A DNA stretch of 64,000 nt, from the NCBI RefSeq assembly GCF_023065955.2, contig NW_026622763.1, forward strand, positions 84,983,299-85,047,298. The letters are read 5' to 3'. Positions 36,310 through 48,969 of this stretch are shown piece by piece; position 1 is the stretch's first letter, and every line of letters starts with the position of its first letter. This DNA comes from Ursus arctos. Its lineage: Eukaryota > Chordata > Mammalia > Carnivora > Ursidae. The notes under the pieces were generated by a model. It saw nothing but the letters and a program-made list of their open reading frames with translations, was not told the DNA's origin and made no database searches. A program made the position numbers and the translations under genes.

Positions 36310-38650
36310 AAGCATAGATCTAAATAATTGACAGAGACCTTGCAAATATTTGCTTATTAGGCTGCTTCTTTGCCGGGGCAGGGGGGGTGGGCGGGGAATT
36401 GAACAATGTATCTTCATGAGATAATCAATGACTTGTTCATTATTCTTCATCCTTAGACTACTTTGCAGCATGACCCTGGGAAAGTCACTGAAGGTATTTA
36501 TTCTGAATACAATTTTACCATTGAGTCAGATTCATACTACTGTATTTCTCTAAAGATCTGATGATAATTTATTAAAATATATAATGCATTTAAAATTAAA
36601 TAATAGCAGTAAAAATGATAAATAAGTTAAATAAGATATAAGATATAAGGTATAAATACATAATATAAATAAGATAAAAGAATAAGCTGTCATCCTTGTT
36701 TCTCCCAAAATGTGTTTATGTTACTAGAAAAAATGATCTCTTTATTTTCTTTTAAATTGGCAATTGTTACTAAATGAGGTTTGGCTATGCCACTAACACC
36801 ATGGCTTCTAATTCCAATATGTTCCTTCTATTCCACCTTTGTAAAATATAATAATTTTCCTGTGTCAAAACATACCTCCAAATCCATTCACTCAATTGAC
36901 ATTCACAAACTTCTAAACAGTATTAAAAGTCATTATTATATTATTAAATATAGTAAGTGCCAATTTTATCTTTTCTAGAATGTTAGTAGTGTTCTGTCTC
37001 TCAAATTCCATATATTAGTATATAATATATACAATATGCACATATAATGTATATATGTACATTGAGGTCATATCTACAGATAGACTTTAGTCTTGACTAC
37101 AAACAAATCAGAAATTTCAGTGCCCAGTTCATGCATTTTACTGACATCAGACATTCAGATTTGAATCTAATTTTATTCATAAAGAGGAAATGGCTGGATA
37201 AAATGAGATATTAGTTTCCTGTCACTCTGTGTACCTACTGTGAGTAGAAAAATGGAAAAGAGGAAAGAAAGAAAATGAAGATTCTGCTCAGGCAACGTAT
37301 TTAAACCTTAACACTTTGTATCTGTGTACAGAAGAGGAATTCATTTCCTAACACAGAAATCTGCTCTCTTCCCAGTCCTATGAACTGTTTTCGAACTGAG
37401 AATGGTTCTTCTCTTCACTTTGCCTTTCACACTAACTCCTACTCTACCACCAAGGATAAATTAAACTAAGTTCCACAAATACTCTCCAATGCCACAAAAA
37501 GTCAGTTTTCACAACAGAATTCTCATTTGCACAAATAGGAATATGATACGACAAGAAAAGCAGTTTGGGGATAAAGTTGAGTATGAAATTTTTAAAAAGT
37601 TTAATTGAGAAAGTCTATTAAATTCATCTAAAATTATACCAATCTTTAAATAATACAGTGTTCATAGAAAACACAAATATTGGAATCAATCTATTTGTAA
37701 AAAATACAACTGAGAGTCTTATTTAGAGGCAGACTCTAAATTATTTTGCTTACAGGTATTAGGTCAATTTTTACTCTTTAAAATTTTGAGTGACTTTTTT
37801 ATCCATTTCTTTTCAGAAAAATTTTAAGGATAGTTCAATTTTTGACTTAATCAGGAATGAATTATATTAAGTCTACAGTGGACCACTGACATGTGTTTTT
37901 AGAATCATCTCTTTAACTAGTTTCAATGGTAAACCTCTGAAAAAGAAAGCCCTTGGAAACCTACATCTGAATTAAACGAAAAATTAGAGTTCCAGAAGAA
38001 AATCTGACATTATGGTGAAATAGACCGACAAAGCTCTGAAAAAGGTTTCAAGATTTTGAAAAATAACAGTAGCCTACACTCAGTATTCGGGCTTTAAAAA
38101 TACAGTAACAATAATGACAAAAATGTTTCGAATAAACTTTTCCTTAGAAAGCAGTCAGGAGCTAAAATTTGTGCAGTAAACAGGAAGTCAGACCAATATT
38201 AACCTTTTCTAGCTTGAGATTGAGAAGTTAGAATTTTCTCTTTGTTCCTTTTCAGTAATGGACTATCTTATTCAAAGCATTACCCCAGACCTCAGCTCTT
38301 TGCCAGTTCACTGGTCATTTCACATGTTTTCAATATTACCAATAATTCAATTTTCTAACATGAAAATTAAAGGCCATGATAATAGCAAACATAGGACAGC
38401 ATCTTAGGAACCTGTGCAGAAAAACACGTGAGGATGGGAGACTCATGTCCTCTTTTCCAAAGATCAGAAATATTGAATATTAAACATGAGATTATCCCCT
38501 CCTATCCCTAGCATGGTCTAAGAACAAATGCTATGTCTTTCACAGCTGAGATTTAAGAATTGAGTATTTTTAAATGACATTATTAGGGTGTTCTAATGAT
38601 GACTGTAAGTGCCTTTGCCTATTGCTTTCATCTCAGATATACCCAAAATA
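36310..38650. other. AT-rich intronic sequence, nothing recognised
   Basis: No exon. Low-complexity ATAAGATATAAG-like repeats occur at about 36590-36690 and TATATA patches at about 37015-37065. Confidence 0.5.
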
Positions 38651-38654
38651 ACAC

Positions 38655-38885
38655 ATAAGGTACATTCTTACTCTATGCTAAGCATTGTTTTTAGCATATT
38701 ACAAATATTACCTTATTCTCATAATTACTCCATGAAATAAGTACTATTATTATCCCCATTTCAGAGGACTCAAGAGATTAACTAACTTTTCTAAGGACAC
38801 ACAGCTGAGAAAGGGTGGATCTGGGATTAGAACCCATTCAGACTGGTTGTAGAGGCTGCATGCTTAACACAAACTAGTGCCTAAC
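38655..38885 (-). mobile_element. MIR, antisense, nearly full length
   Basis: CTATGCTAAGCATTGTTTTTAG, TAATTACTCCATGAAATAAG, TTATTATCCCCATTTCAGAGG, ACACAGCTGAGAAAGGGTGG and GGGATTAGAACCCATTCAG follow antisense MIR end to end. Confidence 0.92.
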
Positions 38886-39274
38886 TACACATTTTAAATT
38901 CCTAATTTATAGTGTCACTTGTGATCAGTATTTATACTGCATAATTGTTCACAGAACAGTTTTGAGCTTGCTTTATCATATTTTACAAGTAAAACTTAGT
39001 TCAAAAAAATCCTTCAAAATTGAATGGATATCTAGTACTTCTCCTGAAAATGTGACATAGATGCTGATGAAGGCAATAAAAAGTTCTCATGAAGACAATG
39101 GAAAGTATTATTCATGATAAAATCTTTTCTTTTATGGGATTAATGATGAGACACAACTACAGACATCATGCTCCTCACCACTCCTCATACTCAGAAGTGC
39201 TGTTGAAGAGAGCAAGGGGCTTTCAGCTGCAGTGACCTGTATGTGTTTGGAGAGGATGGTATATCAGCCCTGGT

Positions 39275-39480
39275 TAGAATCCAGTTATCTTAACCTACTG
39301 CTTTGTCCCTTAGGACTTAACTTCCCCTATTTTCCTCATTTATAAACTGGGAGTATAATGGGTCATACCTGCTGGAGTTTCCGTAGAGACTAACTAACTA
39401 ACACAATACACATAAAGCACCAAGCAGATGCCAGGTATGTAAGACGAGCTTTATCTACCCATACTCAGTCATTATTGGTG
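39275..39480 (+). mobile_element. MIR
   Basis: TTTTCCTCATTTATAAACTGGG, GTCATACCTGCTGGAG and CACATAAAGCACCAAGCAGATG match the MIR core and 3' part. Confidence 0.75.
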
Positions 39481-39889
39481 CTATTCACCATGAAGTTTCT
39501 TCACTTTAAACTCACATACACTTTTTAGAATCTGCTAAGTTATCTTAAAAACTGCTTTCCCAACTCGTTAGCAACAACTACGAAAGAAGGAATTCACATC
39601 ATTATCTTCTATCCTGGATTCATAAAGCCCCAGGAAGGCATATTGTATTACATGAACATTAAATAATAGTATATTCTGCTCTCTTACCAAATTAAATTAA
39701 GTTCCAAATATAGTATATGGAGAGTGAATTTGGCTGCCTATAAGAAGAAAACAATTTTGGCGTTTAAATTTTTGTTTTCTATGTCATAAAATTTTATAGC
39801 ATGATGTACCAATGGAAGAATGGAAAGAAAACTGGGAATATGGGTGAAATTTTTTTAAAAAATATTTTTTCCTTATATATGAAAACACA

Positions 39890-40100
39890 GATTAGTGTTT
39901 CTACTACTTATTTACTAGCTTTGTGAATTTAACCAAGTAACTTACATTCTTTATGCTTTTATCTGTGAAATGAAAATAATAATGATACTTACCTCATAGG
40001 TTTGTGATGAGACAAATTAATTAATGAATAAAATATACAGAGTAATGGTCTGCACAGAATAAGAGCTGCTTGATTTTAGCTATAATTATTATTTTCCTAC
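39890..40100 (+). mobile_element. MIR
   Basis: TATTTACTAGCTTTGTGAATTT, TATCTGTGAAATGAAAATAATAATG, ACTTACCTCATAGGTTTGTG and AATGGTCTGCACAGAATAAG are collinear with MIR. Confidence 0.85.
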
Positions 40101-40424
40101 CTACTGTTGTATTTTCCACAGGAATGTTATAACACAAATATACATCAATCATTTTATAGTATCCTCCCCAATTCTTCCAGCTTTATCTGTGAAAGAAAGG
40201 ACGCAGCCAGAAGCAAAGGGGGTCTTGGAGCAATTATGCTGCTTACTTTCAGGAGCCTTTCTTGGTGAGAATTGAAAATAAAGAAAAAGCTTCTAAGTTA
40301 TTAGAATAGTGATTTGTAAAGTACTTGTGTTTACTAAGACCATCTTACTCATATTTTACAGACATTTAAAAAATAATTCTCCGTTTTGAGGCTTTCAACC
40401 TATAGCTGATAAAGGAGATTGTTT

Positions 40425-40507
40425 TTAAACACTCCATGTTCTAGGAGCTGAGCCAGAGAACTTGCATTGGGCTGTTTTATTTAATCTTTGCAAACCACTA
40501 TGAGGAA
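40425..40507 (-). mobile_element. MIR, antisense, left piece (split)
   Basis: GGAGCTGAGCCAGAGAAC, then TTTATTTAATCTTTGC and CCACTATGAGGAAGTA. It breaks off where the LTR-like element starts and resumes at about 40963. Confidence 0.65.
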
Positions 40508-40962
40508 GTATATTAGTTTTTTATTGCTGTATCTAATTACCACAAATTTAATGGCATAATACAATACAAATTTATTTTCTTACAGCTGTGGATGTCAGAA
40601 GTCTCGAATTGGTTTATAAACTGAAATAAAATCAGGATGTAGCAGGCCTGGACACTGTAGGGAGAAGCTATTTCATTCTAGAGGTAGACTCTATTTTCTG
40701 GCTTGTGGCCCCTTTCTCTATTTTCAAAGCACATCACTCCAGATCTGCTCCCGTCTTTTTATCTTCACTTACTCCCACTTATAAGGATTCTTAGATTACA
40801 CCGGGCCCATCTGGATGATCCAGGATAATCTCATCTCAAAATCCTTAATTTAGTAACATTCACACATTCCCTTTTATCATGTATAGTAACTTCTTCACAG
40901 ATGCTGGGGATAGGACTTAAAAACTTTGGGGGCAGGGAGTTTCACCCTACCAGAGGTAGATA
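40508..40962 (-). mobile_element. LTR-like element (MaLR/MLT1 type suspected) inserted in a MIR
   Basis: Antisense element of about 455 bp: TATTAGTTTTTTATTGCTG, ATTACCACAAATTTAATGGC, ATTTTCTTACAGCTGTGG, CTTATAAGGATTCTTAG, ATCCAGGATAATCTCATC. The same family appears in sense orientation at 54205-54672. I recall this sequence type as a common mammalian LTR-class repeat, but the family name is uncertain. Solitary, with no coding interior. Confidence 0.7.
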
Positions 40963-41140
40963 CCATTATACTCATTTTGTAAGTAAGAAAAAGAAAGTAG
41001 TGATTATGAACTCTTAATACACTGAGAAACAAAAGTCAAAAAGGCTGATTAACTTACTTAAACTCACAAAACCTAAAAGTGGTCACCAACATACTAATGT
41101 AGGTCCTTCTGATCTTAATGCTGTTTCCACTACACAATTC
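40963..41140 (-). mobile_element. MIR, antisense, right piece (split)
   Basis: GGTAGATACCATTATACTC, ATTTTGTAAGTAAGAAA, then TAACTTACTTAAACTCAC and GTCCTTCTGATCTTAATGCTG continue the antisense MIR begun at 40425. The two parts add up to about the 260-bp MIR length. Confidence 0.65.
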
Positions 41141-41334
41141 TACCCCCAAAGTAGGAAAAAAGATGAAGAATGGGTTCCCTCCTTATGTATAGACTTTTTC
41201 ATTTTCTTTATGAGTTAAAATATTTATTAGATGTTTATTGAATGGCTACTATGCCAATTTTCGGTGCTAGGAAGAAATATGAATCAGACTGAGTCAGTAC
41301 CTAGGTAATCACAAATTTTCCCATATATTTAAAT

Positions 41335-42175
41335 ACCTATAACTCTTCAGTCTGCATTGAGAGTCCCAACCAAATTCAACTACCTAATTGAAAGCTCCAG
41401 TGTCATGTTCGATAACCTTTGCAATTTGCTATGTCTGGAATGAACTCTCAAATTTTTTTCTACAACTATGTTCAATCCCCCAGTCTTCACCAGCTCAGAA
41501 AAAAGCATCACCATACTCCTCCACAACTGATCAATATTCAAATGCTTTTATTTATCTCAAAAATATATCTCAATTCTATTTACTTCTCCTTATTTTCATT
41601 ACCCCCAGACTTCTGACTGGTCTCTTTATTTCCATTCTTGGATTGCCTTGATCTCATCTCCATACATAAACTGGCATGACCTCATTAGAACATAAAATAC
41701 TTCAATACCTACTGTATTTGTAATAAAATCCAAACTTTTCATGCCACACAGGCTTGCCACACATCTTGTTCTGTTAGGACATTTGTGTGCCTGCTGTCTT
41801 GGTGGAACTAGTGATAGAGCCTTCATTCACTCCTAAAATTGTCCCAGTTGGATGATAAATTACACAGTCACCATATCCATAAGGTTATTGTGGAACCTTT
41901 CCTCTGCCTAAATTTTCCTCCCGTAAGCAAAGTTTTCTCTCCCAGGATTCAATAGTGTCTGCCTTAGGTCTCTCCTATAATTATTTTTCTTCAAAATCTG
42001 AACCAGAGTATTAAGTATAATCTTATACTGAATTGTTTTACCTGTTGACTGTTCATGCAGTTAAGATACATAAAGACAACCAGGTCCATGTCCATGTCAT
42101 TTGCCCCTAAACACTTCAGGCATCAAAGTACCTGACACATGGAAGGTGTCTACAGATGTTTATTAAAAGGTTAAT
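41335..42175 (+). mobile_element. L2 LINE remnant
   Basis: TCTCAAAAATATATCTCAATTC, CTTCTGACTGGTCTCTTTATTTCC, GTAATAAAATCCAAACTTTTC, CATGCCACACAGGCTTGCC and the tail TACCTGACACATGGAAGGTG match L2 in order. The left edge is uncertain. Overlapping open frames (41388, 41419, 41626) are decayed L2 or chance. Confidence 0.65.
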
Positions 42176-42179
42176 GTCT

Positions 42180-44134
<1,955 letters not shown>

Positions 44135-44153
44135 CTATAAAAAAATTAATAAA
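44135..44153 (-). other. ERBB4: Splice acceptor and polypyrimidine tract of ERBB4 exon 20
   Basis: On the minus strand the intron ends in a T-rich stretch (TTTATTAATTTTTTTATAG) directly before GAAGCT. The tract is interrupted by A residues, so it is a moderate rather than strong polypyrimidine tract. No in-frame alternative AG lies close to it. The site reproduces the phase-0 boundary expected for this ErbB exon. Confidence 0.85.
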
Positions 44154-44986
44154 TAACACCATCATTTCAACTCAAATTTCTTTATAGCACTATATTAATG
44201 GTGCTGATCATAGTTTTGAAAATGCACTCTCATTCAATGGAATCAATTAAAAATGAAAAGACATTAATACAGCTATTATAGTCTTAAAGTGATTTAATGC
44301 AAGTAAAATTAAGTGAAAAATAAAGACTATACTTTTGTTAAAATGGAAAATGTTATAGAATTGAATGCATATAAAATTAATATTAGTGTTTTCTCTTTTG
44401 TAACATGGACAATATTTGATTTTATTTGCTGCTAAGTTAGTTGATATTAAATCCTAGCTTATACTGTGGATTTTAAACTTTTGATCTTTAGTTCTAGAAT
44501 ACAATAATCTATACAAATGCAGTTATTTTCATGTAGTATAAGGTGACCCAACGTTAAGTCATCCATTATTAGTGTGGATTTAGAGAGCATACACAGGTGT
44601 AATTTATAAATTATAAATATCAAAGCTTAAACAATTATAAGCAATATGCCATTGTGGATTTATGTAGAAAAATAAACCTTTTAATACGACATTTTGTTCC
44701 ATAACTTTGTCTTTACTCAAATTTATCTCATTTCCAAAATTATAAGTGATGTATTATTCATCGAATCATAAAATTTGAGAGCTAAGACTATAAAAAATTG
44801 TCTACTCCAACTTTATCATTTCATAAAATGACAAAACAGCTCTAATTTCTTTATCATAATCATGTCACTTTGGTTAAATGAAGATAAAATTGGACATATG
44901 ATAGTTATTCAGTGCATCTTAAAGTTGGCCTCCAATTAAAAGTTATTTTAAGTTATCTACTACAATTTGAAACAGATAGGACCTTA
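44154..44986 (-). other. ERBB4: Intron 19 sequence next to the exon 20 acceptor
   Basis: AT-rich unique sequence between the acceptor and the CA-type array. No SINE or LINE is recognisable. A branch point is likely here, but I cannot choose one with confidence. Confidence 0.55.
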
Positions 44987-45488
44987 CACACACACACATA
45001 CATGCACGTGCACACACACACACATGCATGCGCACACACACATACATGCATGCGCACACACAGACACACACATACATGCATGCACACACACACATGCATG
45101 CGCACACACACATACATGCATGCGCACACACAGACACACACATACATGCACGCGCACACACACATACATGCATGCGCACACACATACATGCACGCGCACA
45201 CACATACATGCATGCACACACACATACATGCACGCGCACACACACACATGCATGCGCACACACACATACATGCACGCGCACACACATACATGCATGCACA
45301 CACATACATGCATGCGCACACACACACATGCATGCGCACACACACATACATGCATGTGCACGCACACACACATGCATGCATGCGCACACACAGACACACA
45401 CATACATGCATGCGCGCGCACACACACATACATGCATGCGCACACACACAGACACATACATGCATGCGCACACACACACACACACACA
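44987..45488. repeat. Complex CA / CATGCATG / GCGC array, about 500 bp
   Basis: About 500 bp of nearly pure alternating purine-pyrimidine sequence. CA runs of 3-6 units alternate with blocks of the form ACATGCATGCGC or ACATGCACGCGC at irregular spacing, with occasional CAGACA interruptions; the array ends in a run of about ten CA. By hand count about 16 blocks contain the palindrome CATGCATG. Open frames of 167-232 codons run through it on both strands (His/Thr/Met-Cys/Val repeats) only because the repeat lacks stops; they are not genes. Its near edge is 853 bp upstream of the ERBB4 exon 20 acceptor. In the transcript it reads as UG runs and UGCAUG motifs. Confidence 0.95.
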
Positions 45489-45489
45489 G

Positions 45490-46250
45490 GGGTGGCACAT
45501 ATACGGCCATTTATTATCAGTCAGTTTATCTACACCGAAGCCATGAGAATGTTATTGTAGCATTCTTGAATATTTTCTGTAACTTTGAAATTTTTCAAAA
45601 CAAAAAATAGAGGACAGAAAGCTCTGCTGACCTTTTGTTTAAGATGGCATGGCAGATTGAACAAACAAATTTACTTCCATTTCCTCTCAATTCCATTATA
45701 CTAGCAACAAAGGAATTAATGAAGGGGCACACACCAACAGTCATAGAGAGGAGGCAATAAAGATAGAATAATAAGAGTAGGAAGTGGCTTACTAGTCGTA
45801 ACTAATTTAGTGTATGTATGACATCTGAAGCCTGATGTAGCAGGTAGGGAAACTGAGAAGTCCAATTGACACCACATGCGTAAGCCACCAAAGGCTCAAG
45901 TAGTGTTAGCACCACAAATTTCTGCAAATGGAGCAGGAGGGAGAAACTGACTTTAGCAGGATTGTTTCAAAGTGTATTTAGGAGGGACCTAAGACTACAG
46001 ATCTCCTCCCTTTCATCAAAAGGATTGTGGACTATGGGCATTAGGCAAAATGGAAAGGGAAGTACTCTGGTGAAAATAGTAGGATTATGTAAATTTATAT
46101 GTGGGGGAAATTAGGGCCACCTTCTAGTTTCTTCTCCCAAATGGAGCTGTGACTTCAAAATTCTGAAGTTTAAGTTGTTTAAACCTTAAATTCCAAATCC
46201 AGCAAAATTTCAATTGAGTGGATATTCAGGCATGTCTGCTCTTAAACGCT
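45490..46250. other. Intronic sequence, nothing clearly recognised
   Basis: Immediately after the CA array there is a weak L1-like 3' tail (TTCTTGAATATTTTCTGTAAC, near 45562). The rest is unique. Confidence 0.45.
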
Positions 46251-46257
46251 TATCTCA

Positions 46258-46459
46258 GGGGGCGCCTGGGTGGCTTATTCACCTGAGTGTTGGACTACTG
46301 GTTTTGGCTCAGGTCATGATCATAGGGTCATGAGATCAAGCCTGGCATTGGGCTCTGTGCTCAGCAGGGAGTCTGCTTGAGATTCTCTTCCTCTGCCCCT
46401 CCCCCATTCATACTCTCCCTCTGTCTCTCTCTCTCAAATAAATAAATCTTAAAAACCCC
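46258..46459 (+). mobile_element. CanSINE, full length
   Basis: Head GGGGCGCCTGGGTGGCTTA, CAGGTCATGATCATAGGGTC, CTCTGCCCCTCCCCCATTC and the tail CAAATAAATAAATCTTAAAA. Imperfect duplication: TAAACGCTTATCTCA before it and TAAATTTATCTCA after it. Confidence 0.96.
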
Positions 46460-46523
46460 ATAAATTTATCTCACATACTTCCTTTCTCTGTTAGATGTGT
46501 TCATTAAACAAGAGAGGGCGGTT

Positions 46524-46538
46524 AAAAGAGTACATTTA
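46524..46538. repeat. Target-site duplication, left copy, of young CanSINE
   Basis: AAAAGAGTACATTTA is repeated exactly at 46736-46750. Confidence 0.97.
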
Positions 46539-46735
46539 GGGGCGCCTGGGTGGCATAGCGGTTAAGCGTCTGCCTTCGGCTCAGGGCGTGATCCCGGCGT
46601 TATGGGATCGAGCCCCACATCAGGCTCCTCTGCTATGAGCCTGCTTCTTCCTCTCCCACTCCCCCTGCTTGTGTTCCCTCTCTCGCTGGCTGTCTCTATC
46701 CTGTCAAATAAATAAATAAATAAATCTTTAAAAAA
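46539..46735 (+). mobile_element. CanSINE, young copy
   Basis: Head GGGGCGCCTGGGTGGCATAG, CGTCTGCCTTCGGCTCAGG, GATCCCGGCGTTATGGGATC, CCACATCAGGCTCCTCTGC, the pyrimidine-rich stretch, and the tail AAATAAATAAATAAATAAAT with poly-A. It retains CpGs and has an exact 15-bp target-site duplication, so it is the most recent insertion seen here. This diagnostic middle (GGCGTTATGGGATCGAG) is, as I recall, typical of bear, panda and pinniped copies. The opposite-strand open frame (46562-46747) is the SINE itself. Confidence 0.97.
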
Positions 46736-46754
46736 AAAAGAGTACATTTAATTG

Positions 46755-47235
46755 AGGAAACAAAAAATGACAGTGAAGGGATATTCCAGAATAAAAGCTG
46801 TACAGGAGACCAAGATAGCAGTCAGTCCAGAATGGAGTGGGACATATGGATCTGGAAAAGGTAATCCCAGAAGATGGAGAAGACAGAATACCTAATGAGT
46901 TTAAAATACATTAAGAGTATGTATATTTAGCAGAAGCTGAAGGTCAAATTAGGATTGATGCACAGAAACTTAAGCAAAAGTAAAATGAAGACATTGATTT
47001 GATGTAAAGTGCAAGACACGCACAAGAAAAGAAAATCATGTATTTACTATAGAGTATGTCTGGGAAGAGTTACGTAAGCATAAGGACATAAATACGAAAT
47101 GCTGATATAAGCAAACACCATATGACTCTACTGGAAAATGAAGGGAAGGGAAGTATACTATACTTCTGCAAGGGGGTGATGGGAAGAAAGTGAAAGGTAC
47201 ATTTCTGTTGTTCATAGTGACAAGTTAGTATATAA
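46755..47235. other. Intronic sequence, nothing recognised
   Basis: No exon or nameable repeat was found. Confidence 0.45.
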
Positions 47236-47239
47236 TGTA

Positions 47240-47440
47240 TAAAATGGAAAAATCCAGAGTTGACAGTGTAAGCATTATATTTAGATACAGAGTTAAGTGA
47301 AAAATATAAATTGCTGAGATACTGAAAATGATTACTTTGGGCAGTGGAACACAGGCAGGAAAGGGAGTGGAGAGTCACTCTAGACTTCTGTCTTTTACTA
47401 TTTGCCTTGTAGAAGTATTTGACTTTTATTATTATTACCC
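47240..47440 (+). mobile_element. Possible old L1 3' remnant
   Basis: GAGTTAAGTGAAAAATATAAATTGC, ATTACTTTGGGCAGTGGAAC and TTTACTATTTGCCTTGTAG recall the end of old L1 elements. Weak. Confidence 0.35.
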
Positions 47441-47699
47441 TAGAGCTATTCGAGAGGACATTATTAACTTTTAATCTCCACTACTATTTTAGTGGTGTTG
47501 ATTTCAGCTGAATCTAAAGATTATTGACAGTTATGGTGTATGCCTGATGGAGTATGTGGATTTACTGGATCCAGCCAGGGTCTTAGATGAGGTATAACCT
47601 TTTACTTTTTTGAGTAAGGAGGAGTGGCGCAGAATAAGCAAGTGTCTTTGAGAAAGAAGACATATAAGGCCAAACAGAAACAATAAGCTGGTGAAATGG

Positions 47700-48240
47700 T
47701 GTCAGCTCAACTCAAAAGACTGTTTTTGAGCCTTTGTGGGCAGAAGCTGAAATTGCTATTCCACATGGCTTCCAAATATATGTTGCAATTCCCCCTTCCT
47801 CAGTGGCCCCAGGGAGCCAGAGTAATAGAACAGGGGAGAACACCAGTTTCTACACTTGCTTGCTGAGCCCCCCACCACAGCAACACCTGAGGACTAGCAG
47901 CCCAGGGAGCGCTGAGGGGCATCACCTCTAGCAAGGACACTGGCATCCTCAGGTGGTACCAGTCAACAGTGGCACCAGCCACCGGTGCCAGGGGGACGAC
48001 CTCTCTGGCTCAGAGAGAAGAGATGCTCCACGTGGGGGCCAGGCCGGTAAGGAAGGACACTGCAAATATCACAGGAAGACTGTGACTGGGACATTGGTTT
48101 ATAGGTACACATGAGGCACCCAGTGAGTGTCCAAACTTTATGGGAGACTTCTTTAGAGGTTGGAGTTTCTGCATAATCAGCAAAGCCAGAAATTTGAGTT
48201 ATTACTATGAATATGGCCCCATCTGGATCCAAAAGGTAGA
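47700..48240. other. GC-richer stretch of unknown origin
   Basis: Clearly less AT-rich than its surroundings, especially 47800-48060, which contains CACCGGTGCC, GGGGGACGACC and CACGTGGGGGCC. Open frames of 60-89 codons exist on both strands (plus 47734-47931; minus 47800-47982 and 47963-48232), but none shows a known domain, and overlapping frames on both strands are expected in GC-richer DNA. It could be a decayed processed pseudogene, an LTR or a regulatory island; I cannot decide. Confidence 0.4.
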
Positions 48241-48349
48241 AACTTTTCGGTTTTACTTACTGTATATTTTAGTAAACATTTGAAATAAAGCAAACCAATG
48301 TAGTTATTAGGAGAGTGCGTAGAAGAATATTAGCCAAGTAATACTGTAT

Positions 48350-48385
48350 TGTTATTAATTAATTAATTATTAACATTAATATTGA
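48350..48385. repeat. (TTAA)n-like low-complexity patch
   Basis: TTATTAATTAATTAATTATTAAC with flanking AT-rich sequence. Palindromic TTAATTAA units. Confidence 0.8.
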
Positions 48386-48589
48386 AAGTATAAACCAGAG
48401 GGTTCCTTCACTGAATTATGATGTGCACACATATATACACATATACACCAACAAATAAGCAAAACATGTAATCAAATTAAATATCTAATTTAATTAAGTT
48501 CCAAATTAGATATTATCTAATTAAGTTAAATTGATACTGATTACATTTTCTCTATTTCTCTTCTGGTGGCGTTCAGTCTTTTATGAGCA

Positions 48590-48735
48590 AAGAGTCACCT
48601 TAGGTTTGTCATTTGTAAGTAGCTATCCCGGCCTCACTCCCAGATAATCGGGGCCAGAAGTAGATCAGGAATTTGCATTTGTAGCAAGCTCCTCAGATTA
48701 AGCTACTGTAGGAAATATGAAAATGGAGGACCTCT
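48590..48735 (+). mobile_element. MER5-like hAT DNA transposon fragment
   Basis: AGAGTCACCTTAGG, CCCGGCCTCACTCCCAGATAAT, GATCAGGAATTTGCATTTG and AGCAAGCTCCTCAGATTAAG follow the internal order of MER5-type nonautonomous hAT elements. Terminal inverted repeats are missing. Confidence 0.65.
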
Positions 48736-48834
48736 GGAATGTTGTCATAAGATGTATCTATAATCCATTGCAAAAATAGTCACTTACAATTGTGGTTTGA
48801 TCCCCATTATAACACTAGAAGCAGTCAAAGCACA

Positions 48835-48965
48835 TAGTAATTCTCAGCTGTAAAAGGAGAAAACCAAAGCTGGGTGGGCTTACTGCCCAGGTTATATTTG
48901 ATAAGTAGAAGGATTAGATTTAAGATTGAGGATTTCTGATTCTTAGTGCAGTTTCTACTTCTTAT
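48835..48965 (-). mobile_element. MIR, antisense
   Basis: CAGCTGTAAAAGGAGAAAACC and GCTTACTGCCCAGGTTATAT fit the antisense MIR core; the remainder is degraded. Confidence 0.5.
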
Positions 48966-48969
48966 GATA

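Noticed and set aside
44987..45488. CRISPR-like array
   Set aside because: The regular blocks have no unique spacers; all units are low-complexity CA/CATG sequence, and the genome is mammalian.
44912..45610. Overlapping open frames of 167-232 codons on both strands
   Set aside because: They are translations of the CA/CATGCATG array, with periodic His-Thr and Cys-Val residues and no start context, splice sites or domain. Frames open on both strands at once are expected from a stop-free repeat.
46562..46747. Minus-strand open frame of 61 codons
   Set aside because: It is an antisense CanSINE translation, a frequent false gene call in carnivores.
47963..48232. Minus-strand open frame of 89 codons in the GC-richer block
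   Set aside because: Overlaps other open frames on the same and opposite strands. No domain recognised; the GC-richer base composition explains the lack of stops.
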